This document shows, piece after piece, positions 52,123-60,804 of a stretch of DNA of 64,000 bases. Below the pieces are notes generated by a model. That model ran no database searches and was not told the DNA's origin. It worked only from the letters and a program-made list of their open reading frames with translations. Position 1 is the first letter of the stretch. Each line of letters begins with the position of its first letter. A program made the position numbers and the translations under genes. Source of the stretch: Thiovibrio frasassiensis (GTDB taxonomy: Bacteria; Desulfobacterota; Desulfobulbia; Desulfobulbales; Desulfurivibrionaceae); assembly GCF_029607905.1 (NCBI RefSeq), contig NZ_JAPHEH010000001.1, forward strand, positions 2,633,530 through 2,697,529, in the 5' to 3' direction.

Positions 52123-53778
52123 ATGAACCTTTCCAGCCTTGGCAGTTTTATCGGGGGCATCGGTCTTTTTCTCCTCGGGATGCAGCTCATGACCGAGGGG
52201 TTCAAGATCGCCGCAGGCAACACCCTGCGCGCCATTCTGGAACGCTCCACCGCGACGCCGCTTAAGGGCATCCTTTCCGGCGCCCTCATCACCTCCCTGG
52301 TGCAATCCTCCAGCGCAGTGACCGTGGCCACCATCGGCTTTGTCAACGCCGGGCTCGTGGATCTCATGCAGGCCATCACCATTATCTATGGGAGCAATAT
52401 CGGCACCACCATGACCGGCTGGCTGGTGAGCCTGGTCGGCTTTCGATTCGACATCAAAATCATTGCTCTGCCCCTCATCGGCTTTGGCATGCTTCTGCGC
52501 CTCAGCAAGGGCAACAGCCGCGCCGGCGCCATCGGCGAGGCGCTTGCCGGTTTCGGTGTTTTTTTCATGGGCATCGACCTGCTTCGCACCACCTTTATCG
52601 GGACAGGCGTCAACCTGCCCCTCGCTCTTCTCGGCGGGGGGGTGGGGAGCAATTTCGCCTTCCTGGCCCTCGGCTTTCTGCTCACCGTGGCCATGCAGTC
52701 TTCCAGCGCGGCCATTGCCATCACCCTCACCGCCGCGGCCGGAGGCTTCATCCCCTTTGACAGCGGGGCCGTCCTGGTTATCGGCGCCAACATCGGCTCA
52801 ACCTCTACCGCCGCTCTGGCTGCGCTGGGCGCCACCCCCAATGCCAAGCGGGTCGCCACGGCCCACGTCATCTTCAACCTGGTAACCGGCGGCGTGGCCC
52901 TTCTGCTGCTCCCATTTCTCCTTAAGCTCCTGACCATCTTCCCCGAGCTCTTGCAAGTACAAGGCAACGCCACCTTCCTGCTGGCCCTGTTCCATTCCGT
53001 CTTCAACATTCTCGGGGTCTGCCTGATGTGGCCGTTTAGCCGCAGCTTGGCAAAACAGCTCAAGGGGTGGTTCCGCTCCCATGAAGAAAACGAGGCCCTC
53101 CCCCTCTATCTGGACAAAAATATCGCCGCCACCCCGGTGCTCGCCTTCCATGCCCTGGCCAAGGAAATTGAACGGATCGGCAACATTGCCCGCCGCATGG
53201 CCAAGGGCGCTATAAGCAGCGAATCCGGTCCCAGCCTCCAACTTGACACCGACCGTCAGGTTCTGCTCAAACTGGAGATCGAGGTGGGAAATTTCATCAA
53301 CCTGATCCGGAGGGGCAACCTGCCGGAGGAACTCGACCATGTCCTGCCCAATGCCCTGCGGGTCACCAGCTACTACCGCGAAGTTGCGGACGTGTCCCTG
53401 CGGATTGCCCAGATGCAGCAACAGAGCCGCCTGTTGGCGAATACAGCCCTCGCCCAGGAGATAGGTCTGTACAAACAGCATGTGGTGAAACTGCTTGATT
53501 TGACCGATGTGGCCAAGGAAGACTATGCGCCAGAGGAGTGTGCCGCGCTGTTTCAGGAAACCGAGGAAATGTACCGCCACCTCAAATCAAGCCTGCTCAA
53601 GGCGGGAACCAAGAACCTTCTGCCGGTGGGGCTAATGGTGTCGCTCATCGACCTGATGAGCGATGTGCGGCGCATTGCCGACCAGATCGAAAAAGGGGCC
53701 ATCTACCTGACCACCCTGACCAAGGCTACCCCGGAAGAGGATGAGAAAGAGACCGTGCCTGACGAGAGTGCGCCCTAA
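52123..53778 (+). CDS. Na/Pi cotransporter-family protein with PhoU-like tail
   Basis: This 551-residue protein has the Na/Pi symporter (NptA/YjbB) repeat QSSSAVTVATIGFVNAGLV (about residues 66-84) and its inverted counterpart MQSSSAAIAITLTAAAGGFI (about 192-211), with eight or so membrane segments. A cytoplasmic C-terminal PhoU-like helical domain follows (about residues 345-535). It likely imports phosphate with sodium. A GGAGC precedes the ATG. It converges on nadD with only 10 bp between stops. Confidence 0.92.
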   Translation: MNLSSLGSFIGGIGLFLLGMQLMTEGFKIAAGNTLRAILERSTATPLKGILSGALITSLVQSSSAVTVATIGFVNAGLVDLMQAITIIYGSNIGTTMTGWLVSLVGFRFDIKIIALPLIGFGMLLRLSKGNSRAGAIGEALAGFGVFFMGIDLLRTTFIGTGVNLPLALLGGGVGSNFAFLALGFLLTVAMQSSSAAIAITLTAAAGGFIPFDSGAVLVIGANIGSTSTAALAALGATPNAKRVATAHVIFNLVTGGVALLLLPFLLKLLTIFPELLQVQGNATFLLALFHSVFNILGVCLMWPFSRSLAKQLKGWFRSHEENEALPLYLDKNIAATPVLAFHALAKEIERIGNIARRMAKGAISSESGPSLQLDTDRQVLLKLEIEVGNFINLIRRGNLPEELDHVLPNALRVTSYYREVADVSLRIAQMQQQSRLLANTALAQEIGLYKQHVVKLLDLTDVAKEDYAPEECAALFQETEEMYRHLKSSLLKAGTKNLLPVGLMVSLIDLMSDVRRIADQIEKGAIYLTTLTKATPEEDEKETVPDESAP

Positions 53779-53788
53779 GCAAGGGACA

Positions 53789-54472
53789 TCACCGATAGAG
53801 ACCCTGGGCCGCAATGTAGTCCGCGACCGCCGAGGGGACAAGGGTTCCGATCTCCTTGCCCTGCCGGACTGCTTCCCGGATCTCGGTGGAAGAGACCTTG
53901 ACCGGCGCCATGGCCACCGGATGGATCCCCCCTTGGCCGGACTCGCCCTGCCAAAAGCCTTGGGCTTCGTTTAAGGTATAGCCGGGAAAATTCGCGGCCA
54001 CGGTCTGGCCGCACGACTGCTGACAGTGGTCGGGCCGGCCGATTACCACGAAGGAGGCGTAGTTCAGCAACTCGCGGTACGCCTTCCAGGTGTGGATCTC
54101 GGCAAAGGCATCCATGCCGATGATGAAAAAGAGATGCACCTGATTGCCAAGACTCTGGGCCAGGGTGCGCAGGGTATCGATGCTGTAGGATGGCCCGACC
54201 CGCTCCGCCTCGAGACGGGAGACGGAAAAACCGGGAGTATTGGCCACCGCCAGCTCCAGCATGGCGGCCCGATGCACAAAGGGAGAAATGGTATAGGTCG
54301 GCTTATGGGGGGGAAGAAAGGCGGGGACAAAAAGGATGTTCGACAGGGCCAACGCCTGGTGGACCGCCTCGGCCACAGCGAGATGGCCGTTATGCACCGG
54401 GTCAAAGGTGCCGCCCAGAATACCGACCCGGGTGCCGAGATTGCGCGGAAGTTCCACCCTACTCTCTCCCAA
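53789..54472 (-). CDS. nadD: Nicotinate-nucleotide adenylyltransferase
   Basis: This 227-residue enzyme forms deamido-NAD from NaMN and ATP. Motifs are GGTFDPVHNGHLAVAE (about residues 20-35, the (H/T)xGH site) and the C-terminal VSSTEIREAVRQGK (about residues 188-201). It lies 8 bp after proA in the same leftward direction. Confidence 0.95.
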   Translation of the reverse strand: MGESRVELPRNLGTRVGILGGTFDPVHNGHLAVAEAVHQALALSNILFVPAFLPPHKPTYTISPFVHRAAMLELAVANTPGFSVSRLEAERVGPSYSIDTLRTLAQSLGNQVHLFFIIGMDAFAEIHTWKAYRELLNYASFVVIGRPDHCQQSCGQTVAANFPGYTLNEAQGFWQGESGQGGIHPVAMAPVKVSSTEIREAVRQGKEIGTLVPSAVADYIAAQGLYR

Positions 54473-54479
54473 GTCCTGC

Positions 54480-55739
54480 TTAAGCGCGGACCTGCCCTTC
54501 GCCGTAGACGATGAACTTCCTGGTGGTCAATTCCTTGAGGCCCATGGGGCCATAGGCATGCAGCTTGGTGGTACTGATGCCGATCTCTGCACCCAGGCCG
54601 AACTGGCCGCCGTCGGTGAAGCGGGTTGAGGCGTTGATCATCACCGCCGAGGCGTCGACCTCGCGGAGAAAACGCTGCCCGTTCCCATAACTATTGGTGA
54701 CGATCACCTCGGTATGCTGGGAACCGTACTGGATAATATGGGCCATGGCCGCATCCAGATCATCCACCACCCGTACAGCCAGGATCAGCTCAAGAAACTC
54801 CATGCCGAAATCCGTGGGCAGGGCCGCAGTGATCTCAGGCAGGATCGCCTTGCTCTGCGGACAGCCGCGCAGTTCGACCCCTGCTCCTTTCAAGGCACTC
54901 CAGACCTTGGGCAAAAATGCCGCGGCAATATCCTTGTGGACCAGCAAACACTCCAGGGCATTGCACACCCCGGGCCGCTGCACCTTGCCGTTCATGACGA
55001 TATTCACCGCCATCTCCAGATCCGCGCTCCCATCGACAAAGACATGGCAGACGCCCTTGTAATGCTTGAGCACCGGGATACGGGAGTTCTCGGCCACGAA
55101 ACGGATCAAGCCCTCGCCCCCTCTGGGGATGATCAGATCGATCTGATCATCCAGGGCAAGCATCGCCGTTACCGCCTCGCGGTCGGTGACCGGGATCACT
55201 TGCACCGCCGCGGCCTCGATCTGCTCGGCGGCCAGCGACTCCTGCAGCACCTTGGCCAGGGCCAGATTGGAATGGATGGCCTCGGAACCGCCCCGCAGGA
55301 TAATGGCGTTGCCCGCCTTGAGGCAGAGGGCCGCAGCATCCACGGTCACATTGGGGCGTGACTCGTAGATCATGCCGATAACACCCAGAGGAATACGCAT
55401 CCGGCCGACGGTGATGCCGCTCGGCCGCTTGGCCATCTCGTCGATCTCCCCCACCGGATCGGGCAGGGCCGCAACCTCGCGCAAACCGCCGACCATGCTG
55501 TCGATCACCTTGTCGGTGAGCGCCAGCCGATCGAGCATGGCGCTGGACAGCCCCTTGGTGCGGCCCGCAACCAGATCCTTTTCATTCTCCTGCTGGATAT
55601 ACGGCTTCTGGGCAAGAAGCGCCTCAGCCATCTTCAGCAGAGCATTATTCTTGGCCACGGTGGAAAGATTGGCCATATTCCGGGACGCTTTTTTAGCCGC
55701 CACCGCCATCTGTTTGATCGTTTCCTGGATGGACATCAC
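54480..55739 (-). CDS. proA: Gamma-glutamyl phosphate reductase
   Basis: This 419-residue enzyme reduces gamma-glutamyl phosphate in proline synthesis. The catalytic Cys region is QRPGVCNALECLLVH (Cys near residue 256), and the NAD(P) segment includes IILRGGSEAIHSN. The start is ATGATG at 55739/55736. A long palindromic element separates it from proB. Confidence 0.96.
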   Translation of the reverse strand: MMSIQETIKQMAVAAKKASRNMANLSTVAKNNALLKMAEALLAQKPYIQQENEKDLVAGRTKGLSSAMLDRLALTDKVIDSMVGGLREVAALPDPVGEIDEMAKRPSGITVGRMRIPLGVIGMIYESRPNVTVDAAALCLKAGNAIILRGGSEAIHSNLALAKVLQESLAAEQIEAAAVQVIPVTDREAVTAMLALDDQIDLIIPRGGEGLIRFVAENSRIPVLKHYKGVCHVFVDGSADLEMAVNIVMNGKVQRPGVCNALECLLVHKDIAAAFLPKVWSALKGAGVELRGCPQSKAILPEITAALPTDFGMEFLELILAVRVVDDLDAAMAHIIQYGSQHTEVIVTNSYGNGQRFLREVDASAVMINASTRFTDGGQFGLGAEIGISTTKLHAYGPMGLKELTTRKFIVYGEGQVRA

Positions 55740-55774
55740 ATACCCCCAGCTGTTGAATAAAAAAAAGATTACAG

Positions 55775-55880
55775 GTAACGGTTAAGCAGTGCCGCAGATG
55801 CGCGAAAGAGGCCTGCGAAGTGTGCTATTGCACATGAGCAGGGCGATGACAAAGCAGATGTGGTGCTGCTTAACCGTTAC
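55775..55880. repeat. Long palindromic element between proB and proA
   Basis: GTAACGGTTAAGCAG at 55775-55789 is repeated exactly in inverted orientation at 55866-55880, about 76 nt apart. Inside are a nested CCTGC/GCAGG pair and a central TGTGC-TATT-GCACA hairpin, so the whole of about 106 bp can fold as one rod. The right arm includes the proB stop codon. The shape is that of a MITE-like or REP-like element. Confidence 0.75.
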
Positions 55881-57037
55881 AGGATGACAAGATTATCGCG
55901 GTGGATGACCTCATCGCTATCCTTGGGCCGTTCCAACACCGCTTCGATCTGACTGGTCTTGACGCCCTTGATCCGGTCGATATCGGTGGAAGCATAGTTG
56001 ACCAACCCGGCGGCAAGGGGGTCGCCCTTCTCGCTTAAGCAATGCACCGGAGCTCCGATGCCGAACTTGCCCCGAACCTCGATGATCCCGGAAGGAAGCA
56101 GGCTTTTCCCCCCCTGCAACAGGGCCTTGCAAGCACCCCCATCAAGGACCAGCGAGCCTTGGGGCCGCAGGGTATAGGCGATCCAGTGCTTGCGACTCGC
56201 CATTTTTTCCTTCTCAGGCAAAAAGAAGGTCCCGATCAAGTCCCCGGCAAAAAGACGGGAGATGGTATCCGGTTCCCGCCCCGGACCGATGAAGGAACAC
56301 CCGCCCCGCGCCGCCACCATCTTTGCGGCCTTGACCTTACTCCCCATACCACCGGTGCCCAGAGCGCTCTGCACATTGCCGACCATAGCCTGCACGGCCG
56401 CGTCGATTTTGGCCACGGTATGGACCGGTTTGGCCTCGGGATTGGTCAGGGGATTGGCGGAAAAGAGACCCGGCACATCGGTGAGACAGACAAAGATGTC
56501 CGCCTCGGTGAGATTGGTGACCATGGCGCCCAGGGCGTCGTTGTCGCCAAAGCGCAGCTCTTCGACGGAGACGGTATCATTTTCGTTGATGATGGGGACC
56601 AAGCCCCAGTCCAGCAAGGTAAAGAGGGTATTGCGGACATTGAGATAACGGTCCCTGTGGGACAGGGCGTCGTGGGTAAGCAGCACTTGGGCCACCTTCT
56701 GGCCCAGCTGTTCGAAGATCTTTTCATAGGAGCGCATCAGGCTGCTCTGGCCGATGGCGGCGGCAGCCTGTTTTTCCCGCAGGGTCAAGGCGCGGTCGCC
56801 AAGGCCCATCTTCCGCCGGCCGGCCGCAACAGCCCCGGAACTGACCAGGATCACCTGGTGACCACTTTGGCGAAGGGTACATATCTCCTTGGCCAAAGCG
56901 TCCAAGACAGGCAGGTTCAGCCCTTCACCGGTGGTGAGAACGGCACTGCCCACCTTGATCACGACCCTTTTGGCCCGGTCGAGAAACCGACGCCGCAGCG
57001 CCAGCTCTTCGTCATGCTCCATCGCTGTGGTCATCAC
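55877..57037 (-). CDS. proB: Glutamate 5-kinase
   Basis: This 386-residue enzyme phosphorylates glutamate in proline synthesis. The amino acid kinase domain spans about residues 17-270 ([47 protein letters not shown]). A C-terminal PUA domain follows (about 290-375). It overlaps obg by 4 bp (ATGA). The palindromic element covers its stop codon. Confidence 0.96.
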   Translation of the reverse strand: [386 protein letters not shown]

Positions 57038-58041
57038 GCCTCTCTTTCTGTCAGCATCTCTCCCAACGCTTCCTGCAACTGCACGAGCCCTTGCCCGGTA
57101 AGCGCCGAAATGGCAAGCGGCCTGACTCCTTCCGCTTTAAAAAACAGCTCCTGCAAGGCAGTAAGCCGTTGCTCGTCTTCCAACAGATCAACCTTGTTCA
57201 GCACCACCAACCGCTGCCTGTCCATCAACTCTTCATTGTATACACGCAACTCGTTTTCCAAAGTGCGGTATTCCTCCAAAGGCTGCTCGTCCGGGGTTGA
57301 GGCGTCAATGACATGGAGGAGGATCTGGGTGCGTTCGATGTGGCGGAGAAATTTGTGGCCAAGACCTGCCCCGGTATGTGCGCCCTCGATCAACCCAGGA
57401 ATGTCCGCAATGATATAAGCACCGGAATCGGGAAGATTCATGACGCCAAGCTGCGGCTCCAGGGTGGTGAAGGGATAGGGCGCGACCTTGGGGTTGGCGG
57501 CGGACAATTTGGAAAGCAGCGTAGATTTACCGGCGTTGGGCAGGCCGATCAGACCGATATCCGCCAGCAGCTTCAGCTCGATGCGCAACCAGCGCTCTTC
57601 GCCGGGTTCGCCCTTGGTGGCAATACGGGGCGCCCGGTTCTGGGCCGTGGCAAAATGGACATTGCCCTTGCCGCCCTCGCCGCCTTTGGCGGCAACAAAA
57701 CTGTCGCCTTCGTGCAGCAGTTCGGCGAGGATCTCACCGGTTTCCGCGTCTTTGAGAATGGAACCGAGGGGCACATACAGGGTAAAGCTCTCCCCCTTGC
57801 GGCCGTACATCCTCTTGCCGCGACCGGAAGTGCCATTCTGCGCGAGAAAATGGGATTTAAAACGAAAATCAAGAAGGGAGGCAAGCTTGCGTGAGGCCTC
57901 GATTGTCACCGAGCCCCCATCGCCGCCATCACCCCCGTCGGGGCCGCCTTTGGGAACAAATTTTTCCCGTCGGAAACTCAGACACCCATTGCCGCCGTCG
58001 CCGGCCTTGACAAAGAACTTTGCTTCATCGATAAAAGCCAT
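57034..58041 (-). CDS. obg: GTPase Obg
   Basis: This 335-residue GTPase has the glycine-rich Obg fold (MAFIDEAKFFVKAGDGGNGCLSFRREKF) and then the G domain: GLPNAGKST (P-loop, about residues 167-175), DIPGLIEGAHTGAGLG, and the NKVD segment LVVLNKVDLLEDE. It associates with the ribosome and growth control. It lies between rpmA and proB, the usual order in Desulfobacterota. Confidence 0.96.
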   Translation of the reverse strand: MAFIDEAKFFVKAGDGGNGCLSFRREKFVPKGGPDGGDGGDGGSVTIEASRKLASLLDFRFKSHFLAQNGTSGRGKRMYGRKGESFTLYVPLGSILKDAETGEILAELLHEGDSFVAAKGGEGGKGNVHFATAQNRAPRIATKGEPGEERWLRIELKLLADIGLIGLPNAGKSTLLSKLSAANPKVAPYPFTTLEPQLGVMNLPDSGAYIIADIPGLIEGAHTGAGLGHKFLRHIERTQILLHVIDASTPDEQPLEEYRTLENELRVYNEELMDRQRLVVLNKVDLLEDEQRLTALQELFFKAEGVRPLAISALTGQGLVQLQEALGEMLTEREA

Positions 58042-58203
58042 CGTCGCCGCCAGTAAAGGATTGCTGCCAGAGACTGCTACGGCAAGTTACAGTGCAAACG
58101 CAAACGCGGATACACACCATGAATAAGCCGTTGCAAAGTACCACAGCTTTCCTACTCTCGCCGTTAACAGCAGCCTCAAGGACCGCTGCTTGGTTACGGC
58201 TTT

Positions 58204-58482
58204 TTACGCAGCTACCTCTACCTTGGCTTCAACCGGGTAGATGCTGACCCTTTTTCTGTTACGACCGAACTCTTCGTATTTCACAACGCCGTCAATCTTG
58301 GCAAACAGGGTGTAATCGCGACCCAGGCCAACATTCTTGCCGGGATGGATCACGGTGCCGACCTGGCGGACCAGGATATTACCGGCCCGGACAATCTGTC
58401 CGCCGAATCTCTTCACCCCGCGCCGCTGTGAATTACTGTCACGACCGTTTTTTGAGCTACCGCCCGCTTTCTTATGTGCCAC
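58204..58482 (-). CDS. rpmA: 50S ribosomal protein L27
   Basis: This 92-residue protein starts (GTG) [30 protein letters not shown], the L27 signature, and binds near the peptidyl-transferase centre. GAGGTG precedes the GTG. Confidence 0.97.
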   Translation of the reverse strand: MAHKKAGGSSKNGRDSNSQRRGVKRFGGQIVRAGNILVRQVGTVIHPGKNVGLGRDYTLFAKIDGVVKYEEFGRNRKRVSIYPVEAKVEVAA

Positions 58483-58567
58483 AATAACACCTCGTGTGTT
58501 TCAAGGCTGATGGAGCGTTAAACCCGCATCAGTTTTTTTTCGACTGCCCACACCGTTTCCTGCCTGA

Positions 58568-58879
58568 TTAGGCGGAAATCTCCTTGATCTCAAGGGAGGT
58601 AAACGGCTGACGATGACCAGTTTTTACGCGATAGGCCTTACGCCGTCTCTTCTTGAAGATCAAAACCTTTTTGGCTTTGTCCTGCTCAATGATGCAGGCC
58701 ATGACCTTGGCTCCGGCAAGAACGGGCTGGCCAATCTTGACCTCCTCCCCATCGGCAATGAGAAGAACATCGGACAATTCAATGGTATCACCAATATTGC
58801 CGGCAAGTTTCTCAACCCGGACGCGCTCGCCAGGTGCAACCTGATACTGTTTACCGCCGGTACGAATGATTGCGTACAT
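58568..58879 (-). CDS. rplU: 50S ribosomal protein L21
   Basis: This 103-residue protein is L21 (MYAIIRTGGKQYQVAPGERVRVEKL, then KVLIFKKRRRKAYRVKTGHRQPFTSLEI). GGAGG precedes the ATG at 58879. A promoter and a short palindromic hairpin lie upstream. Confidence 0.97.
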   Translation of the reverse strand: MYAIIRTGGKQYQVAPGERVRVEKLAGNIGDTIELSDVLLIADGEEVKIGQPVLAGAKVMACIIEQDKAKKVLIFKKRRRKAYRVKTGHRQPFTSLEIKEISA

Positions 58880-58914
58880 AATTCCTCCAACAACTGAACT
58901 CTTCAACAGACAAA

Positions 58915-58930
58915 CGGCTGATGTCAGCCG
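58915..58930 (-). promoter_or_regulatory. Small palindrome in the rplU leader
   Basis: CGGCTG-ATGT-CAGCCG, a perfect palindrome, lies 36 bp before rplU and after the promoter. It may be part of an L21 autoregulatory leader. This is inference from position. Confidence 0.4.
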
Positions 58931-59047
58931 ACTCGATGAACAATACTTCTTTTTTTGACCCGCGCCAGGATAGCTTCGCCTCACGACGAAAACCACCGAA
59001 CAAGAATGAGCCAACAAGCCAATCTCGCCTAGTGCGTGAAACCGATC

Positions 59048-59075
59048 TTAATACCATACAGGGCTACATTGTCAA
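59048..59075 (-). promoter_or_regulatory. Promoter of rplU-rpmA-obg
   Basis: TTGACA (59075-59070 on the minus strand) and TATTAA (59053-59048) are 16 bp apart, about 170 bp before rplU. The -35 box is perfect consensus. Confidence 0.6.
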
Positions 59076-59145
59076 GCAAGAATATTCCCATATCCCAGCA
59101 AAACCCATCCCAGCATCGCACTTTGCTAATTTGCTCTCGGGGAGA

Positions 59146-60687
59146 TTACTCCCTGCCCCAGAGAATTTCGTATTTTTCCAGATGCACATCCTTGACCGGC
59201 TCAATAATGATCTGCTTGCCCGTGGAGCCCTGGAGATAATCGATGGTGGACGCCTCTTCCTTGAGCATCATGGCCGCCACCCTCTGGTGCACCCGGAGGA
59301 CGACATTGTCCGCCGAGGCCTTTTTCGCCTCACGCTCCACCTTGCGGAAAATCTCATAGCAGATGGTCCGGCCCGACTTCAGCATCCCGTCGCCGTGGCA
59401 ATAGAGGCAGGGCTCGCACATCATGTGCCGCAGATCCTCGCGGTTACGCTTGCGGGTCATCTGCACCAGGCCGAACTCGGAAACCCTGAGGATGTTGATC
59501 CGGCTCTTATCCTTTTTGGCCGCCTCCTTAAAGGCGGAAAAGACCTCATCCCGGTGGATCTCCTCATCCATGTCGATGAAGTCCACAATAATGATCCCGC
59601 CGATATTGCGCAGCCGGAGCTGGTAGGCGATTTCCTTCACCGCCTCCATATTGGTCTTGAAGATGGTTTCCTCCAAACCGCTTTTCCCGACATAGCGACC
59701 GGTGTTGACATCGATCACCGTGAGGGCCTCGGTGGTTTCGATGATGATGTAGCCCCCGCAGCGGAGCCAGATCTTTTTGTCCAGCGCCCGGTTGATATCC
59801 ATCTCGACCCCGTGGCTGTCGAAGAGGGGAATCGGACTATCGGAAAGGTGCACCCTGCCCTGGAGCTTCGGGGCAAAGGTTTCGACAAAATGCTGCACCC
59901 GGTTGAAGGTTTTCAGGTCATCGACCACCACCCGCTCCACCTCCGGCGAGAAGATATCGCGCACCACCCGCAGGGTGATATCAAGATCCTCATACACCAG
60001 GCTCGGCACCGGGGCCTTGACCGCGATATCCTGAATCTCCCCCCAGGTATGGAGGAGAAACTCCATATCCGCTTCCAGATCCTCGTTGGTCGCGTTCTCC
60101 GCCACGGTCCGCACGATAAAACCGGTGCCGGCCGGCCGCAGGGTTTCGATATCCTGACGGAGCTGCTTGCGCACGTTTTCGTCTTCGATCTTGCGCGAGA
60201 TCCCGATATGATCGGTCATGGGCATGAAAACCAGGTTCCGGCAAGGCAGGGTGATATTGCAGGTCAGCCTGGCGCCCTTGGTGCCGAGAGGCTCCTTGCA
60301 GATCTGCACCAGGATATCCTGCCCCTCGCTGAGCAGATCGCCGATATTCAGACCGGGGGTGCGCCTGCAGAGGGAATCCGGAGTCTCGTTGCCGCAACAG
60401 CCGCCGCCGCAATCCTCGGGCCGGTCGCTTTTGGCCAGCCGCTTTTCAAAATCGTCGGTGGTGATATGGACATCATCCACATAGAGAAAACCGGTGCGCT
60501 CAAGGCCGATATCGACAAAGGCCGCCTGCATGCCGGAGAGCACCCGGACAACCTTACCCCGGTAAATGTTGCCGACCAGCCCCTTCTCCCGAGGCTGCTC
60601 CAGATAAAATTCCACCAGATTGCCGTGTTCCACCAGGGCAATCCGAATCTCATAGGGCGTGGCGTTGATCAGTAGTTCAGTAGACAT
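59146..60687 (-). CDS. rng: Ribonuclease E/G-family endonuclease (RNase G-like)
   Basis: This 513-residue protein has the RNase E/G catalytic core. An S1 domain is near the N-terminus (GNIYRGKVVRVLSGMQAAFVDIGLERTGFLYVDD), the magnesium-binding region is GGIIIVDFIDMDEE (about residues 344-357), and the zinc-link is CEPCLYCHG (about residues 422-430). Inside the S1 domain there is an odd Cys-rich insertion (DCGGGCCGNETPDSLCRRT, about residues 93-111), not typical of the family. It lacks the long RNase E C-terminal scaffold, so it is of the G type. Confidence 0.92.
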   Translation of the reverse strand: MSTELLINATPYEIRIALVEHGNLVEFYLEQPREKGLVGNIYRGKVVRVLSGMQAAFVDIGLERTGFLYVDDVHITTDDFEKRLAKSDRPEDCGGGCCGNETPDSLCRRTPGLNIGDLLSEGQDILVQICKEPLGTKGARLTCNITLPCRNLVFMPMTDHIGISRKIEDENVRKQLRQDIETLRPAGTGFIVRTVAENATNEDLEADMEFLLHTWGEIQDIAVKAPVPSLVYEDLDITLRVVRDIFSPEVERVVVDDLKTFNRVQHFVETFAPKLQGRVHLSDSPIPLFDSHGVEMDINRALDKKIWLRCGGYIIIETTEALTVIDVNTGRYVGKSGLEETIFKTNMEAVKEIAYQLRLRNIGGIIIVDFIDMDEEIHRDEVFSAFKEAAKKDKSRINILRVSEFGLVQMTRKRNREDLRHMMCEPCLYCHGDGMLKSGRTICYEIFRKVEREAKKASADNVVLRVHQRVAAMMLKEEASTIDYLQGSTGKQIIIEPVKDVHLEKYEILWGRE

Positions 60688-60804
60688 GATTCTCACCAGA
60701 CAGGTTCAGGTACAATTTAGCTCCATGCATGACCCAGCGCAGAAAAGGCGCCAAGGCCAATATTTTCAGCATCTCCCCATGCTCTGCACAGGAGATGCGA
60801 TCGT

